A stretch of DNA of 64,000 bases from Marchantia polymorpha subsp. ruderalis (GCA_037833965.1 AP031357.1:1322001-1386000); one strand, 5' to 3'. Shown: positions 1-12,741, counted from the first letter of the stretch. The notes: a model not told the origin generated them from the letters alone. Program-made: numbers and translations.

Positions 1-3000
1 TTATATATTGAAATATTGAAGTTGAAGGCCTAACTGCCGTTGTTTTCTAAGATCGTACTTTGATATAACAGAGCCATCTTGGACGGACTCACTTCTCTAG
101 CTCCAGGCCTGAAGTCCCTAGGTTACAAACTGTTTGTTCTCTTTATGCAAGTTATATTCTGTCTTAAATCACATGATTCGTACATGAAAGTTGATATGAA
201 TGTATTTTTATTTAGAATTTTCTCTTTCTATATCTTTCTCCCTTGTGTTTATCAAATGGCAATTTGCCAATGTTTATGACCTTAATACTGAGGGCGTGAG
301 GGTGCGGTTTTGAACTATGAGATATTTTCTCTTTCCCTATTTAAACATGTCATTCAAGATTTCATTAAGTCTTGCATATCGATGCGTTGACATGTATGAA
401 GTTTCTCATGGAACTCCTTTCATAAAACTTAAAACTGAAGTTAAATTATTTTTTTACAACACACACTAGTTTCATGTTGAGCTTGATATCTTTCATTATA
501 TGATATTTGAAGTTTTAAACAAAAGAGAAATTTCTTTCTCATGTGTTGTGACCCAACAAATTGTTGATAATTTTAAATTCAACTGATACTTATATGCAAA
601 ATAAAAGCACTTGATACATCATTCTGTAGGATTTTTTAAAACAAGTGAGGATAACAAGTATAATATTGATCTCTGAAACCTATATGAATACTTTAAAATT
701 GTTTAAGTGATAATTCAGCATGTATCGCGCCTCTAAACTAGTTTTCATTTGCTGATGAAAAACATGATAAAATGAAATCTTATATAGAGATAGCATCATT
801 GCTAGTTTAATTAACTATATCCGTAGTTTAGAACATGAACTGTAGTACAAAGTTTAGAAAAACTCTCTAAAAAAAATCATTTTGATAAAAAAAATCAACA
901 ATATCTATCTATCATCAATGTTGATAGGCTTGACATTTAATCGAATACAACCTGTACGAAAAAAATGATATTCCATCACCTGCTTCAAAACTGTATTTAG
1001 AGCATCTTAACTGCCACCATAAATAAAAGAATTTTCTTTACCTTAATGCAATATACACATATCAATAACAAATCCATCACATCAAATTGTATATTCAATT
1101 ATATAGTTAGCTTACTTTGCCAACTACGCCACACTTCTGAAATGTAGGTCTCTAACTTATGCATTCATTTCTATGGATAAGTACATTTTTCATTATGTAT
1201 TTTTTTCATACAAATTTTGTTCAGCATACACAAAATCAATCAATGCTTTAACATTGTACAATGTTCAATCAAACAAAACCATATCTGAATCTAGTTTCAT
1301 GATACATAAATTTCATGCATAAATCTATTATACCTAGTTTTCATGTTCGTTAATTTGTTTCGTGTTTTTTTTAATCATTTTCTCATATCATTTTTAATTT
1401 GAAAATGACATTTAAATTTAAATAAAATATCAAAGATATTTCAAACCTAATGTATTTTGAGTTTAAATGTAAATTAAATTTGTTTCATATAACATTTGTA
1501 GATTTTTATTTTCAAATTTAAAATCTTAATTCAATAGTTTTGTCTCAAGATACTTCAAACCTATTTATATTTTTGATGAAAATGAATTTTTCTTTTAAAA
1601 TTATTTATATTTAACTAAAATTTAACTAAAATTCTTTAATTTAATTTATGGTTTCAACATTTAATTCAAATATAAATTCAAAATTAAGAATGAGAACTTT
1701 TCATGTATTTTCTGAAACTTTTTTTAATTCAATGGTAATCAATCAATCAAATCTATTGGCTCGATTTAAACTTAATTGTGAAATTGAGTAAAAACCTTGT
1801 ACTTATCTTGAACAAGTTTGTATTTAATAAATTCTAACAAATAAAATCAAACAAGAATATTCAAATGTTACACTTAATGATTCAAATTTGAAAAAGTATA
1901 GTATTATATTGTCATTGAAGCATTGTGTAGCCTCATGCTAATATTCAAACATATCTATATTGTCTTGTGTGTACTTGAAATACATCATGAAATCATTGAC
2001 AAACACTTGCGGATTGTAAGCAATTGAAATTTTGATGCTCAAAAAATGTAGTTGATTGAAAAGTTTTAGCAACAAATGTTCGTTTGATTGTTCTATGAAG
2101 CTATTATATAGACATTAAAGCTCAAACACTAGTGCATAAATTATTTGTTTTCAATACCTTTGTTCTAATATTGATGTCATATACTTTACAATACAATTCA
2201 AGCATGGAGCATAAATCTGATAAATAGATACCTGATTCAACTTAGTAGCATTAGCTTAAAAAATCAAAAAGGTTTTACTAAAAATTTCAAAATGTGTGTT
2301 ATAATATAAGTTCATAATAATTCGTTAAATAATATTAACTAATCATAATCAAAATAGCTAAAAATCCAAGACTTGAGCTAAAATCAAATAATACAAATAT
2401 ATTTTTCCATCATATATGTGAATTATGTTAGGAAATGATGATATTTTATAAGATAAGTTGCATTGTTTATACTCTAACATGAACTTCAATTACTCTATTT
2501 GTTTTTTATAAAATAAAAACAAACTATATGAAATTATGTGTTGATAATAAGTTTGATATAATCTTGTATTAACGTATTGAGTTTAAATCAAAAGTTTACA
2601 GTTACGTTTTACATATTCAAATTGAAATTTTCTCGTGTAGTGCACAATAAATTTTATTTTGGATTTTTAGTTAAATGTCAAAAACAATACTACTGTCAAT
2701 CATATCAAATTGAGAAAAATTACTTTCAAAATTGATACACACGTAGATTTTTTTTTTGGTTTAAAATAATATTTTAAAATTTTACATTTTATACAAATAA
2801 AGGTTTCAAAACATGCATGATAACAAAAATATAGATTTTTTATGTTTTAATTAAAAGCAGAAATTTGTATAAATTAGAAAATTGAGATATGATGCAGTTT
2901 AATAAGAAATGGATAAACTTGTGATATTTATAGTTATTTTTTATTATAAAATGATTTTAAAATAATTATGTCAATGAATCAATGAACGAGATAAGTCATA

Positions 3001-3427
3001 CATATCATAAGAGTTTTGATTTGTAGAATATAATGATATTTAAATGTCTATGATTATGAGATTCAATGAGATTAAATCTCTCAATATGATTACAAATATT
3101 TCACCTTTCACTTTTCTAACTATCTCTTTGCAGATGTATGCATTTCTCGTTTATTTTTTTGAAAGTTTAGTAACTTGAAGACTTATTATGTTTTTTCATT
3201 TGTACCAAATCCTAGGGCTCATTGTATAATTAGTTATTCCAAACTTACATGGTCTTAATTTCCTAATACTCAGGAAATTACTGAAAAAAATGAATATTAT
3301 ATTCTATCATATGAAGTGAAAGTATTTAGAACATATTTCTTTAAAAAGAGAGATATATGTATATATATATATAAAAAACCATGACATGTCCTATAATACT
3401 CTTGAATAACATTAAATAGCTCAAGTA
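1..3427. other. AT-rich intergenic desert
   Basis: This stretch is extremely AT-rich with dense stop codons in all frames. I see no exon-like segment, no recognisable transposon protein and no RNA gene. A short AT dinucleotide run lies around 3355-3373. A 66-codon ORF near 79-279 has no family resemblance and the composition of the surrounding non-coding DNA. Confidence 0.7.
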
Positions 3428-3604
3428 ACACTCAACCTGGATAGTTGATGGGCTTTACCGTCCCATTTACAAATTGAACCTATCCCATTGCTCTGCATAG
3501 CAAAACTCGATTGATCATTCCATCATATTTAAATTCTCTCAGAAAGCGGTTGATTTGACCAGCGCTTTCCGAGGTGGTCTCTCCCTCGTAGAACGGGACT
3601 AGAC

Positions 3605-3636
3605 ATCCACCATTATTTTAGAAAATAATGGTGGAT
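3605..3636. repeat. Perfect 15-bp inverted repeat (hairpin) upstream of ERD7
   Basis: The arm ATCCACCATTATTTT (3605-3619) is followed by a 2-nt spacer and its exact reverse complement (3622-3636). The palindrome lies between two imperfect direct repeats that begin ACCAGCGCT (about 3558 and 3639). It sits about 900 bp upstream of the ERD7 start codon, at the change from AT-rich desert to GC-richer promoter DNA. Confidence 0.85.
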
Positions 3637-3639
3637 CCA

Positions 3640-4540
3640 ACCAGCGCTGTCCAAGGCGATGCCATTCGAGTTGACTGTTTTTCAGAAAAGGGAATATTTC
3701 AGCAGTCAAACGAACAAGGTGTACCACCTGGCTGCCGTATTCTTCCGTATGCTACGTGGCGCTACGGACGCAGGAAAGAGCATTTTCGAATACCGGACGT
3801 GCTCAGCATTGCGGCGCGTGTTCCAAGTCGTCCATGTGTCATCACACCTCTAATCGGTCGGGACAGGGAGCGGACACGTCATCGACGAGTGAAATGAACA
3901 GGGTCGAGGTCGCCCAGTTTTGCCCCGGGCCAAACTGCCAACCACGCAGGCGCAGCAGGCCCGGTGCCACCACGTCGGACCCACCGTGTACATAACAGTG
4001 AGGATCGACCTCGGCCTCAAGAAACGCGGACTCGCTCGCGATCTGATCTTCGGAGTTGCGAAAGTGCGCGTGGATTTCGATTGTTCCCGCTGCTGAATCG
4101 AGTTTGGCCCGCGGAGGATTCGACTCTTGGACGTCAAGCTTTCTGCTTTCGCGACTGCGGTTGCGATTCGCAGCTCAGATTCCGCGCAAGGGACTGCGAT
4201 CCTGCAATTGGACGGACGCTCGGGTCGGTGAGTGCGATGGGTTACGTGGTTTTGACTTCTGCGAGCATCGAGCTCGACAGTGGCGCTTTCTCCGTGGATT
4301 GAGGCCATCGTATTAAACTGTGGAGGCGATCCTCGAGGACGCAGTTCAGCTGCAGGAGGAGGAGGAGAAGGAGGCGAGATTGTATATGAAGAGAGAGGGG
4401 CCTCGAGGGTTCGACTGAATTTTGACAGTATTTGGATTTTGTTTGTCGAGGGAAAAGAGAGAGAGCGAGGCTCGAGAAAAAGAAGGATTTCGAGGGTTGC
4501 ACTGATTTCCTGATTTCTGGTGCGAGCAGTGGCAGCGGAG
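3640..4540 (+). promoter_or_regulatory. Probable promoter and 5' leader of the ERD7-like gene
   Basis: GC content rises sharply here relative to the desert to the left, and the segment ends at the ERD7 start codon. Several short ORFs on both strands (for example 3850-4308 minus and 3964-4302 plus) have no family resemblance and look like by-products of GC-rich sequence. The last 200 bases are purine-rich (GAGGA and GAGA runs), typical of a plant 5' leader. No transcription start can be fixed by eye. Confidence 0.5.
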
Positions 4541-7047
4541 ATGGATTATTTGAAAGACAAGGCGAGCAGGTTAACTAAAGGAGCTCCGGGTCAACAGAAT
4601 TTCAAGGTGGGATCGAGCAACTGGCTCGGAAACTCGTCGGGGCAGCCGAGTCCGACCGCTCCCATGGGCAGCTTTAAGAACCCTGAGTCCGCCCAGAATG
4701 CTGCGCAGAACGATGGCCCGAATCCCTATTTGCTCAGAGAGCCCGTTTCTCCGCCTGCTCCACCGACGTCCGGGATCGAATCCATGAGCCTTTCGGCTCC
4801 TCCAGAAAACAAGTTGTATCCCGACCTGTACAAGCCGCCGGGAGCAGATGGCGAGGAAGTAGAAGTTCTGATTGGAGAGCAGGTGCTGCTGACGATTCCG
4901 GGAGTGATTGTGCATCTGATCGATGGGGAGAAAAGTCCGCATTTGGGTTCAGGAGACTTTCAGCTGATCCGATTCGTTCAGGAGAAGACCAAAGTCGTCG
5001 TCATTGCCAAGGTCGGTGATGATCTGATGTGGCCTTTGGTGCAGGAGATGTCCACGGTCAAGCTCAGTCCCACGCAGTACTATTTCTCGCTCAAAGTGCC
5101 GAAGGATTTGGACCCGCAGGTCGATTCCTCATCATCTGATCAGGGAAAAAACCATTCGCCTCTGGGGAACGAACCGGGCCAGATGGAAACTCTGAATTAT
5201 GGTGTCACTTTCCGGGCTTCATCGAGCGACGACCAAAATGCGAGGTTTCAAGAATTGGATACCTACCTCGAGCGCTACAGCACTTTCTCGGCTCCCACTA
5301 TAGTTCAAAAGGATGGCAATACGGATGTGAAGGAATTAGATCAACTCCCGTCGGCACAGGACCCTGAATTTCCCGGAAAGGTCGTGCCTGCAGAGACTCT
5401 TGCCTCGGATGGGAAGATGATGACAGAGGAGACGAGCGCAGAGTTTTGGACCACAATTGCTCCGAATGTCGATGACTACAATAGCAAAGCGGCCAAGGGG
5501 ATTGCCACCGGTGCCGGCCACGTGATCAGAGGCATCCTCTGGTTGAGTGATGCAACCGTACAGCAACTGGACTCTGGGCACGGCTACATGAAGGCAAAGT
5601 TCAAGCCCAAGGCTGATCCGTCAAAGATCAGCCCCACCACCATCGCAAACATGCGCAGGTTCGTTCCGCCGTTTGTTTTCTGTTTCGCTTGCGAGGTATA
5701 GGCAACGGGCATTGCGATGTTCATACTTAAGTACTCGTTGCATGGTAGACTATCTCAGCTGCTTGTGGTTACTCTGGGAGTATAGTTCTATCTCGTCAGT
5801 TTCCATGGATTCTGGAATGAAACCTGGTGTGATGAGTGGAGTTTTTACCTGGGTTTTTTTTGTCTAGATGCTGTTACGGTGCTAATGCAAAGAGTTCGTT
5901 AAATGTCAATCCTCTGGCGAAGTAAAGCCCCTTCAAAATCTTCTCGGATGACCAACGATACCTCAACGTGAGGGATTTTGCTTTCACTCGGGATTGCCAT
6001 GGTGATCTCACAATTCTGCTCTGTATAATGCAGGGTTAGGAAAATGACGGGCATGACCGACAAAGTGGCAAAGGGAGTGCTTGGAGGCATTGTATACACT
6101 ACTGGTCTTTTTTCGAGTGCTGTAATCAACTCTCCCCCTGGCAAAGCATTCTTCAAACTCTTACCAGGAGAAGTTGCACTGGTCTCCCTGGATGCCTTCG
6201 GTAAGTCGAGATTCTCTTTGGTTTGCTTCGATTCCGTTTAGCTGTGAAGACTCGTAAATATATGTGGGCTTTATATTTGCTGGGAATGATGCTTATGAAC
6301 AGAGGTACGTACTACATGCAGGTAGGGTCTTCGATGCAGTGGAAAAGGCAGGAACGGATGTGATGTCCAGATCGTCATCAGTGACGCAAGATTTCGTAAA
6401 TTACAGGTAAGAGGGCTAGAACTGGATCTTCTGGTCATGGGATTGTTGTGGTAGTTCGAGCTTCATTTTAGGTCGAAGATCTTGCATCCTGAACTACACA
6501 CGATCTGTCACCTCTTGGGCTGTCCTCTTGGCCGATGCGGCCTCGATGATCGTTGTAACTCACCATTCTAACGTGGGTCATTCACAGATACGGAGAAGCA
6601 GCCAAGGAGTTAACTGAAGAAGTTAACAAAACAGCAGGGAATGTAACATCAACTGTCTGGACTTTCACAAAGATTCGGAAGGCTTTTAATCCGAAGAACT
6701 TTGTGTCGAAAACCGGCATGTTGAAGGCTGCTGCTCAACAAGTCGCTGTTAACAAAAAAGTTTAGGGGAACGGGAGAAATGTAGGTCTGATGGACTAAAC
6801 GAGAAGCTTGATTTGGTGGTATTGCATCTGACCTTGGGTTCCGATGGAATTTCACAGATATGGACCATCGGCCAAGGAGGTTACAGAGGAAACCTTTACA
6901 TCTGTAGGACATGTTGCCTCGACCGCATGGACTTTGACTAAGATTCGGAAGGCCTTGAATCCAAACAAAGCCAAATATTCTGGAAAAACTGGCATGTTCA
7001 AGGCTGTAGCCAAGCAGGCAATGCACCAGCGCAAAAATGTAGTTTAG
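4541..7047 (+). CDS. ERD7: ERD7-like senescence/spartin-domain protein, 4 exons with alternative last exons
   Basis: Exons: 4541-5658, 6034-6200, 6322-6406, then either 6588-6765 or 6858-7047, giving about 515 or 519 residues. All junctions are GT-AG and keep frame. The N-terminal half carries the plant-specific region with NPYLLREPVSP and a domain with the pattern IPGVIVHLIDG...GDFQLIRF...VGDDLMWPL...YYFSLKVP. The C-terminal half is the senescence domain (KMTGMTDKVAKGVLGG, then LLPGEVALVSLDAFGRVFDAVE, then RYGEAAKELTEE). Known members (Arabidopsis ERD7 family) are stress-induced, lipid-associated proteins linked to membrane remodelling and cold or drought response. I start at the ATG at 4541; the in-frame GTG at 4520 is not credible as a plant start. 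The final exon exists twice in tandem, which is unusual. Identification is firm; a function in this species is inferred. Confidence 0.9.
6858..7047 (+). CDS. Duplicated alternative terminal exon of the ERD7-like gene
   Basis: This exon starts after the same acceptor context (TTCACAG) and in the same phase as the upstream last exon 6588-6765. It encodes a diverged copy of the same 59-63-residue C-terminus: RYGPSAKEVTEE versus RYGEAAKELTEE, then WTLTKIRKALNP versus WTFTKIRKAFNP, then KTGMFKAVAKQA versus KTGMLKAAAQQV. Each copy has its own stop codon (6763-6765 and 7045-7047). A transcript could splice exon 3 to either copy. If the first copy is used, the second lies in the 3' untranslated region unless polyadenylation occurs in the 92 bp between them. 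Confidence 0.85.
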
Positions 7048-8580
7048 GTTATTGGCACCTATCCTCTGTAGGCAGTCGTTTTGTTTTGAAAGACGAAAGG
7101 GCAACTCTGTTCTCATTATACGCATATGTTATACATTTGTAATTAGTGTAAAATATCGGAGCATTCAAAGTACATTACTTTTAGAAATTCGTTGCCGAAC
7201 TGTTAGTTAGTAACGTGGGAAGTACGAATACTTTTGTGCAAAATCGTTTTGCGGTAAAGTTTAATGCAAAGTTTTTGAAGCGACATATGAATGATCACCA
7301 CTGTTTTGTAAATGTTGACATATTTACACGCTCGGAAGTACCTATCTGTCTGAACTTGCACGGCTCTCCGCTGGTCTTAAGTACGAAACCAGCGGAACCC
7401 AGGAAAGCTTATGCGAAACACTTCCGCTTTGAACACGTTTAAATGTTGACACTAAATCGGTAGCAAGGCTTGGACCTGATAGTAACATGATTTAAAGTAT
7501 TTCAGTCAATACCTTCATTATCTAGAGCACAACAACCGAACAATAACATCAAGTGAGCAGAAGAGGATTTGCTTATCTGCATGTATCTTCCGACACTCTT
7601 TAAATCAATAAAATTATACTCTGCCACATAGTACATACGGTTTAGAGTACCAGTATCTCGTTAGTTAAAGTCTGTACGAGGATGAGACTTTAGATCAAAG
7701 ACAATCGTCCGCATTGGTAGCATCGAAGGTCAGTCATCAATTCGGGAGGAATGAATTATTGTGCTTGATGACGTTGCTGCGATCAAATTGATGAAGATTA
7801 CGGTCAAATGGAGTGGATGCCTTGCTAGGATATTGGGTTACTTTGGGTTCATAATCGGTTCATACTTTAACTAACTTATATACATATATACATCTCGATC
7901 ACCCCACATAGTGTAACAAATCGGTGACCTATTTCCCCTGTTTGATCAAAACTGATGCTGGTCTATTGTCTCTTCCCATGTATTTCGTACCTTCCGAGCA
8001 GTCGACTACAATGGCCAAATCTGATATACTTTCGTCTGTATTGAAATATATAGGTCGTTTGTATACGAAAAAAACTGCTCACCATCAATTCAAATCCAGA
8101 CACGATCAGACTGATTATGTACAGACTGAACCCTGTACATATTCATCCAAAAGAACACGAGGAACGCTTTGAACTCGGTCCGATTGCCGTAAATTTCGTG
8201 AGGTGCCCTTCTTTCGTAGTGCTGTAGACTTGATGGAAATCTCCAGCAGACTCAAGCAATTGCTCCTCCGAGCCAGATTACGTTCTCCGAATTTGCTTAC
8301 GGGCAAACATGTTGATTAGACTCTGAGTCCGCTCTAAGCACGTTCGGATGAACGCACGAACCCACGTGGTGCAGGGCTGTGACGTGGATGGCAGGCGATG
8401 ACAGGTCAACTGGATAGCTGAGAAACAAGTCGTCAACTTTTCGGAACTGCATCAGCACATCGTCCATCACACTCATCCGCCGACCAATAGCCGAGGCACA
8501 AGTGGACCCCGTCCTCTCCTCTTCCTGCACACTAATCACACTCGCTGACATAAGACACCAGTTCTGCACCTCCCAGAACT
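7048..8580. other. Intergenic region between ERD7-like gene and galactokinase
   Basis: The first few hundred bases should be the ERD7 3' untranslated region. The remainder is moderately AT-rich with only short, unrecognisable ORFs such as 7924-8172. I see no transposon protein and no RNA gene. Confidence 0.55.
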
Positions 8581-8883
8581 GTCAGCACTCCTCCTCCTCC
8601 TCCTCCTCCTCTTCCAGAACCGACCAGCAATGAGCCCGATTCCTCCTCCTCCTCCTCCTCGTGGCGCATCGACACTTTTGAGGAGGTTCGCGTTCGGGTC
8701 GTCGTCGTCCTGCGCTCGAAGCACAGCCGGAGCTCACAGAAATCAACCGCGATTCGCTCGACATCTTTCGGGAGCTCGAATTGGATAAGGCACGGAGAGG
8801 ATCGTTTGATTGATGTAGGCAGAATTTCAAGGAGCAGGCAGCGCAGGGCTGGAAATTCTCATCGATCGCGCGGGCGAAGGAGA
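8581..8883 (+). promoter_or_regulatory. Galactokinase promoter/5' leader with TCC microsatellites
   Basis: Two CTC/TCC triplet runs lie at about 8586-8616 and 8640-8661, a composition common in plant 5' leaders and core promoters. They are followed by GC-rich sequence up to the ATG at 8884. The open frame extends upstream only through a TTG codon at 8806, so I place the start at 8884. Confidence 0.45.
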
Positions 8884-10398
8884 ATGGGGGCCGCGGGGCG
8901 AGAGGCGGTGCCGACCTTCGCATCCCTGGAGGATGTGTATGGGCAGGGATCGAGCCTGTTGGAGGCGCAGGGAAGGTATCAGAGGTTGAGGCAGAAATTC
9001 TGTGAGCTCTATGGGCAGGGCGAGCCAGAGCTGTACTCTCGAGCTCCCGGACGCGTGAATCTGATCGGCGAGCACATCGATTACGAGGGCTACTCGGTGC
9101 TGCCCATGGCTCTCCTGCACGACACCGTCGTCGCCATCCGCAGACAGAACGCGAGCGCGAGCGCGAGCGGGCACATTCCGACGCTCAATGTCGCCAACAC
9201 CGACGACGACAAGTTTCCGAGATGCTCCTTTCCGGCCGACCCGTCGCAGGATGTGGACCGCGCCAACCACGTCTGGGCGAACTACTTCCTCTGCGGATAC
9301 AAGGGCGTGTTCGAGCACCTGCAGGCGAAAGGGCGCGACGTCGGACCGCCGGTGGGGTTCGACGTGCTGGTCGATGGCGTCGTGCCGATCGGGGCCGGCG
9401 TCTCGAGCTCGTCGGCGCTCGTCTGCTCGTCCGCCATCGCCGTGATGGCCGCCCTGGGCCTGAGCTTCTCCAAGCAGGAAGTGTCGGAGTTCGCGTGCGT
9501 CTGCGAGCGCCACATCGGGACTCAGTCCGGCGGCATGGACCAGGCCATCTCTCTCATGGCCGACGCCGGCGTCGCGAAGCTCATCGACTTCGACCCCATT
9601 CGAGCCAGCGACGTCGCGCTCCCTCCCAAAGGCGCCTTCGTCATCGCCAACTCCCTCACCGTGTCGACCAAGGCCGTCTCCGCCGCCACCAAGTACAACT
9701 GCCGCGTCGTGGAGTGTCGTCTCGCCGCCATGGTGCTCGCCGTGAAGCTCGGAATGGCGCACGAGTTAGTTCGCGACGTCCGCACTCTTTCCGACGTCGA
9801 GGGCCTGTGCATGGCTTACGCCGGCGAGCGCGACTCGTCGTCGCCGTTGCTCGCCGTTAAAGCGCACCTGCACGGGGAGCCTTACTCGGCGCAGGAAATC
9901 GAGAGCATCCTCCGGCTGAGTCTGCCGGAACTGATGGCGCACTCCCCGAGCTCGCTGGAGGTTCTGGCCGCCGCCGAGAAGTTCCACCTGCACGACCGGG
10001 CCGACCACGTGTACTCCGAGGCGCGAAGAGTCTTCGCGTTCCGCGACGCCGTGCAGTCGGGCGACTCCGAGGACGCGACGCTCACGAGGCTCGGGTCTCT
10101 GATGGACGAGAGCCACGCCAGCTGCCGCGACTTGTACGCCTGCAGCTGCGCCGAGCTGGAAGAACTCGTGAAGGTGTGCCGGGCGAACGGAGCGCTGGGC
10201 GCGCGGCTGACGGGCGCCGGATGGGGCGGCTGCGTGGTGGCTCTGGTGGACGCCGGCTCCGTCCCGTCCTTCATCCAGTCCTTGAAGAGAGACTTCTTCC
10301 GGTCGCGGATCGACAGCGGCGCCATCCGAGAGCAGGACCTGAACGACTACGTCTTCGCCTCGAAGCCGTCTGGAGGTGCCGCCATTTTGAAGCTGTAG
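8884..10398 (+). CDS. GALK: Galactokinase (GHMP kinase), intronless
   Basis: The product is 504 residues and phosphorylates free galactose to galactose-1-phosphate with ATP, the cytosolic entry step of the Leloir/salvage route for cell-wall galactose. All three family motifs are present: the galactokinase signature [15 protein letters not shown] at about residues 56-70, the GHMP ATP-binding loop [13 protein letters not shown] at about 168-180, and the C-terminal LTGAGWGGC at about 440-450. The segment [11 protein letters not shown] carries the expected catalytic Asp region. Length agrees with plant enzymes of roughly 500 residues. The gene is one uninterrupted, very GC-rich exon, with strong third-position GC that contrasts with its AT-rich surroundings; I recall flowering-plant orthologues as having introns. 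The start was chosen at the first ATG in the frame that fits this length. Confidence 0.95.
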   Translation: MGAAGREAVPTFASLEDVYGQGSSLLEAQGRYQRLRQKFCELYGQGEPELYSRAPGRVNLIGEHIDYEGYSVLPMALLHDTVVAIRRQNASASASGHIPTLNVANTDDDKFPRCSFPADPSQDVDRANHVWANYFLCGYKGVFEHLQAKGRDVGPPVGFDVLVDGVVPIGAGVSSSSALVCSSAIAVMAALGLSFSKQEVSEFACVCERHIGTQSGGMDQAISLMADAGVAKLIDFDPIRASDVALPPKGAFVIANSLTVSTKAVSAATKYNCRVVECRLAAMVLAVKLGMAHELVRDVRTLSDVEGLCMAYAGERDSSSPLLAVKAHLHGEPYSAQEIESILRLSLPELMAHSPSSLEVLAAAEKFHLHDRADHVYSEARRVFAFRDAVQSGDSEDATLTRLGSLMDESHASCRDLYACSCAELEELVKVCRANGALGARLTGAGWGGCVVALVDAGSVPSFIQSLKRDFFRSRIDSGAIREQDLNDYVFASKPSGGAAILKL

Positions 10399-12690
10399 CC
10401 AATTCCTCAGCCACCGCCTCTCCCACGCTTGCGATCTCTCCCTCGGCAAGTTCCCTTGTTCTTCATTGTCTGACTGCCCGCCATGTCCGAGGAGCACCTG
10501 TAAGAAGAAGAGGAACATTCATTCATAGCTTACTGGCTCATTGACTAGATTAGACTGGGACCGTAAATATCGGTCAAATGCAACAGCCAAATGTAGGTCC
10601 CAGGACATTTGGCTGACATATGACTTGAGTTCGTCGTCGTTCGGTCGTTCTCCAAAGTTATCGGAGATGTAAAATCCTTCGCGAGATTCTTCTTAGTTTC
10701 GAAATATGAAACGGACCTGCAACTCCTCGAAATGGTTGGATATTTTCTACTGACCACTGTTCTCTGTAATGAAGTTAGAATATCAAATGTGAAAATAGGT
10801 TTCTTATATTCAACTGAGTATTAGTTTATTTTAAATCATATGCAAGACCAGGAAAAATCTAAACTGTCAAGTGGTTATAGTGTGTCGATAGGTATGAAAA
10901 AATATGATATAATCATTGGATATTGGCACAAGTTAATGTACAAAATTATATTTCAGGTTTTTTCTAAGGAATTTCTACACAAGTTTTGATTTGACATAGA
11001 TTTACTAAAAAAATAACTAAATTTTAAAAGTAAGCGTTATATCTATGTTTTGATTTAAAGATTCGATTTTGTAATTTATAGTTTATAGTATGTAAGTTGT
11101 TTGTAGTTTTGCACATAATATTAAATTGTGATCAAATAAAAAATTTTATTAAGCATTTTTAGAACTATAAGAAAATATTCATATATAATATATTTTCTTT
11201 TGATACAAAATTATTTAGTGTGTAAATAAATATATTAAAAAATAATTTTCAAGTACTTAATAATCTCGTGTGAAGTGATAAAAATTTATCAATTTTAAAA
11301 TCATATTAACTTTTTCTATCTTCGACATATAGTTTCAAATATATCGATGAGATTACATGATTCCTTGAGATCCCAAGACTTTACTTTGGACTACCTTAAT
11401 TATAATCTATAGTTTTTGAAAACTAGATGCATGTATCAAAATGAGTTTAGACAATCTGTTGGGTCATGAAATGTTAAGTTGGCATGTTATTGTCATAATA
11501 AAGATTTTTCTTGAATTATAATTTTATTACTTTGACGACAAGGTCTACATGACATTGGAGGATATATACTTGACCTAAGTTATATTAATTTGAAAATATT
11601 TGACATAAAACTAGAGTTGATTGATAGATTTTGGAGATTATGGTAATATAACTGATATACATTGTAGAGAATTCAAAATTGGTGATATATTAAGAGTTAA
11701 TTTCAATAACTTTACTATTATGTTTCTCTTATTTTCGAGACATGATGAGAATTTTAACTGGCACAAGCCATTCATTATAGCTCGAATCAGAGTAGCCATT
11801 GGGTTAAACAGCCCCGCGACTGTTCTCGAAGGGGTTGGACAAAGTGCTCATTTCTACTCCTGTTTCACTGTCACACATATTCTACACTGGAGTATGAGAT
11901 GAACAAAGGATTTTCCTGTACATTACAACCAATTCAGTAGTGTCCAGCTTCCAGAGATTATTTGTACATGAAAGTTTTACGATGGCGTGCTTAATGCTAG
12001 AAGCAATAGATATGGTGACGTGAGCTTACTCTCAAGTAGAAGCCTTAGAAACTTAGGATGTTAAGAGTGGTGAATATATGTCAAGATAAACTTTACCGTA
12101 GAAGCATGAAAGATTCTACGAAGTCTCCTTCTATCCCTCCACTCCAGTTGGTATCAATCTCATTAACCTTGACAGTAATCTTCTTTCTGTACCACACTAG
12201 TTTCAGTGAGCAACCTCTTGCTCGGCAATACATAATCTTGTGCTTCTCGTACTTGATGTGCAATTGTTCCAGTCTGCATCATATTGCTCCATAGGACATC
12301 ATAAAAGCTTCATGTACAGGACAATCTCTTTTTGCTAGAGGAGGAAGAAGTGAAAGATGCGAGTCCTCAATTCGTTTGCCAAGTATTCCAATTTGAACAG
12401 CACTATTCGACTTCAATGTACACCGCATGGATTAAAAAGGCAGAGAGATACTGGGAAACCTGGGCTTGACATCTTTGGAATAATATACAAGTTAATAAAC
12501 ATATGTACATCGAAAACCGGCATATTCATGGACATCCTCAGAACAGATGAAATTGCCATCGCTCTGAACTCTACAGAAAAGAATCTCTGCACAAATTATA
12601 GGAAGAATATCCAGCACGGCAATTACCAGCTAGGTTGCTAATTTGAGTAATCGCCGATGCAGTGATTTATATTCTACGAAGAATACGGAA
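10399..12690. other. AT-rich intergenic region between two convergent genes
   Basis: Galactokinase (plus) and pheophorbide a oxygenase (minus) converge on this interval, so both 3' untranslated regions lie at its ends. The middle (about 10750-11750) is strongly AT-rich. A slightly GC-richer part at 11740-12640 holds ORFs of under 95 codons with no family resemblance. I see no identifiable element. Confidence 0.6.
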
Positions 12691-12693
12691 GGA

Positions 12694-12741
12694 GGCAAGG
12701 AGGGGAGGAGCGTAGCCATGCTACACGGCTCCCCTCCTGCC
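12694..12741 (-). other. Imperfect hairpin in the 3' UTR of the pheophorbide a oxygenase gene
   Basis: Arms at 12694-12715 (GGCAAGGAGGGGAGGAGCG...) and 12721-12741 (...CGGCTCCCCTCCTGCC) pair over about 20 bp with one bulge and a few mismatches, around a 5-nt loop. On the minus strand the structure begins about 44 nt after the stop codon of the oxygenase, so it would be transcribed in its 3' untranslated region. It could be an mRNA stability element or simply a palindrome. There is no U-run typical of a bacterial terminator, and none is expected here. Confidence 0.6.

Noticed and set aside
4520-4540. Upstream GTG start for ERD7
   Set aside because: Non-ATG initiation is not expected; the ATG at 4541 gives the normal family N-terminus.
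8806-8883. 26-codon N-terminal extension of galactokinase from a TTG
   Set aside because: It is basic, low-complexity sequence with no ATG; the ATG at 8884 gives the family length.
8827-9762. 311-codon minus-strand ORF, and 9222-9860 plus-strand ORF
   Set aside because: Both are shadows of the GC-rich galactokinase exon; their compositions are Arg/His/Gly-rich and show no domain.
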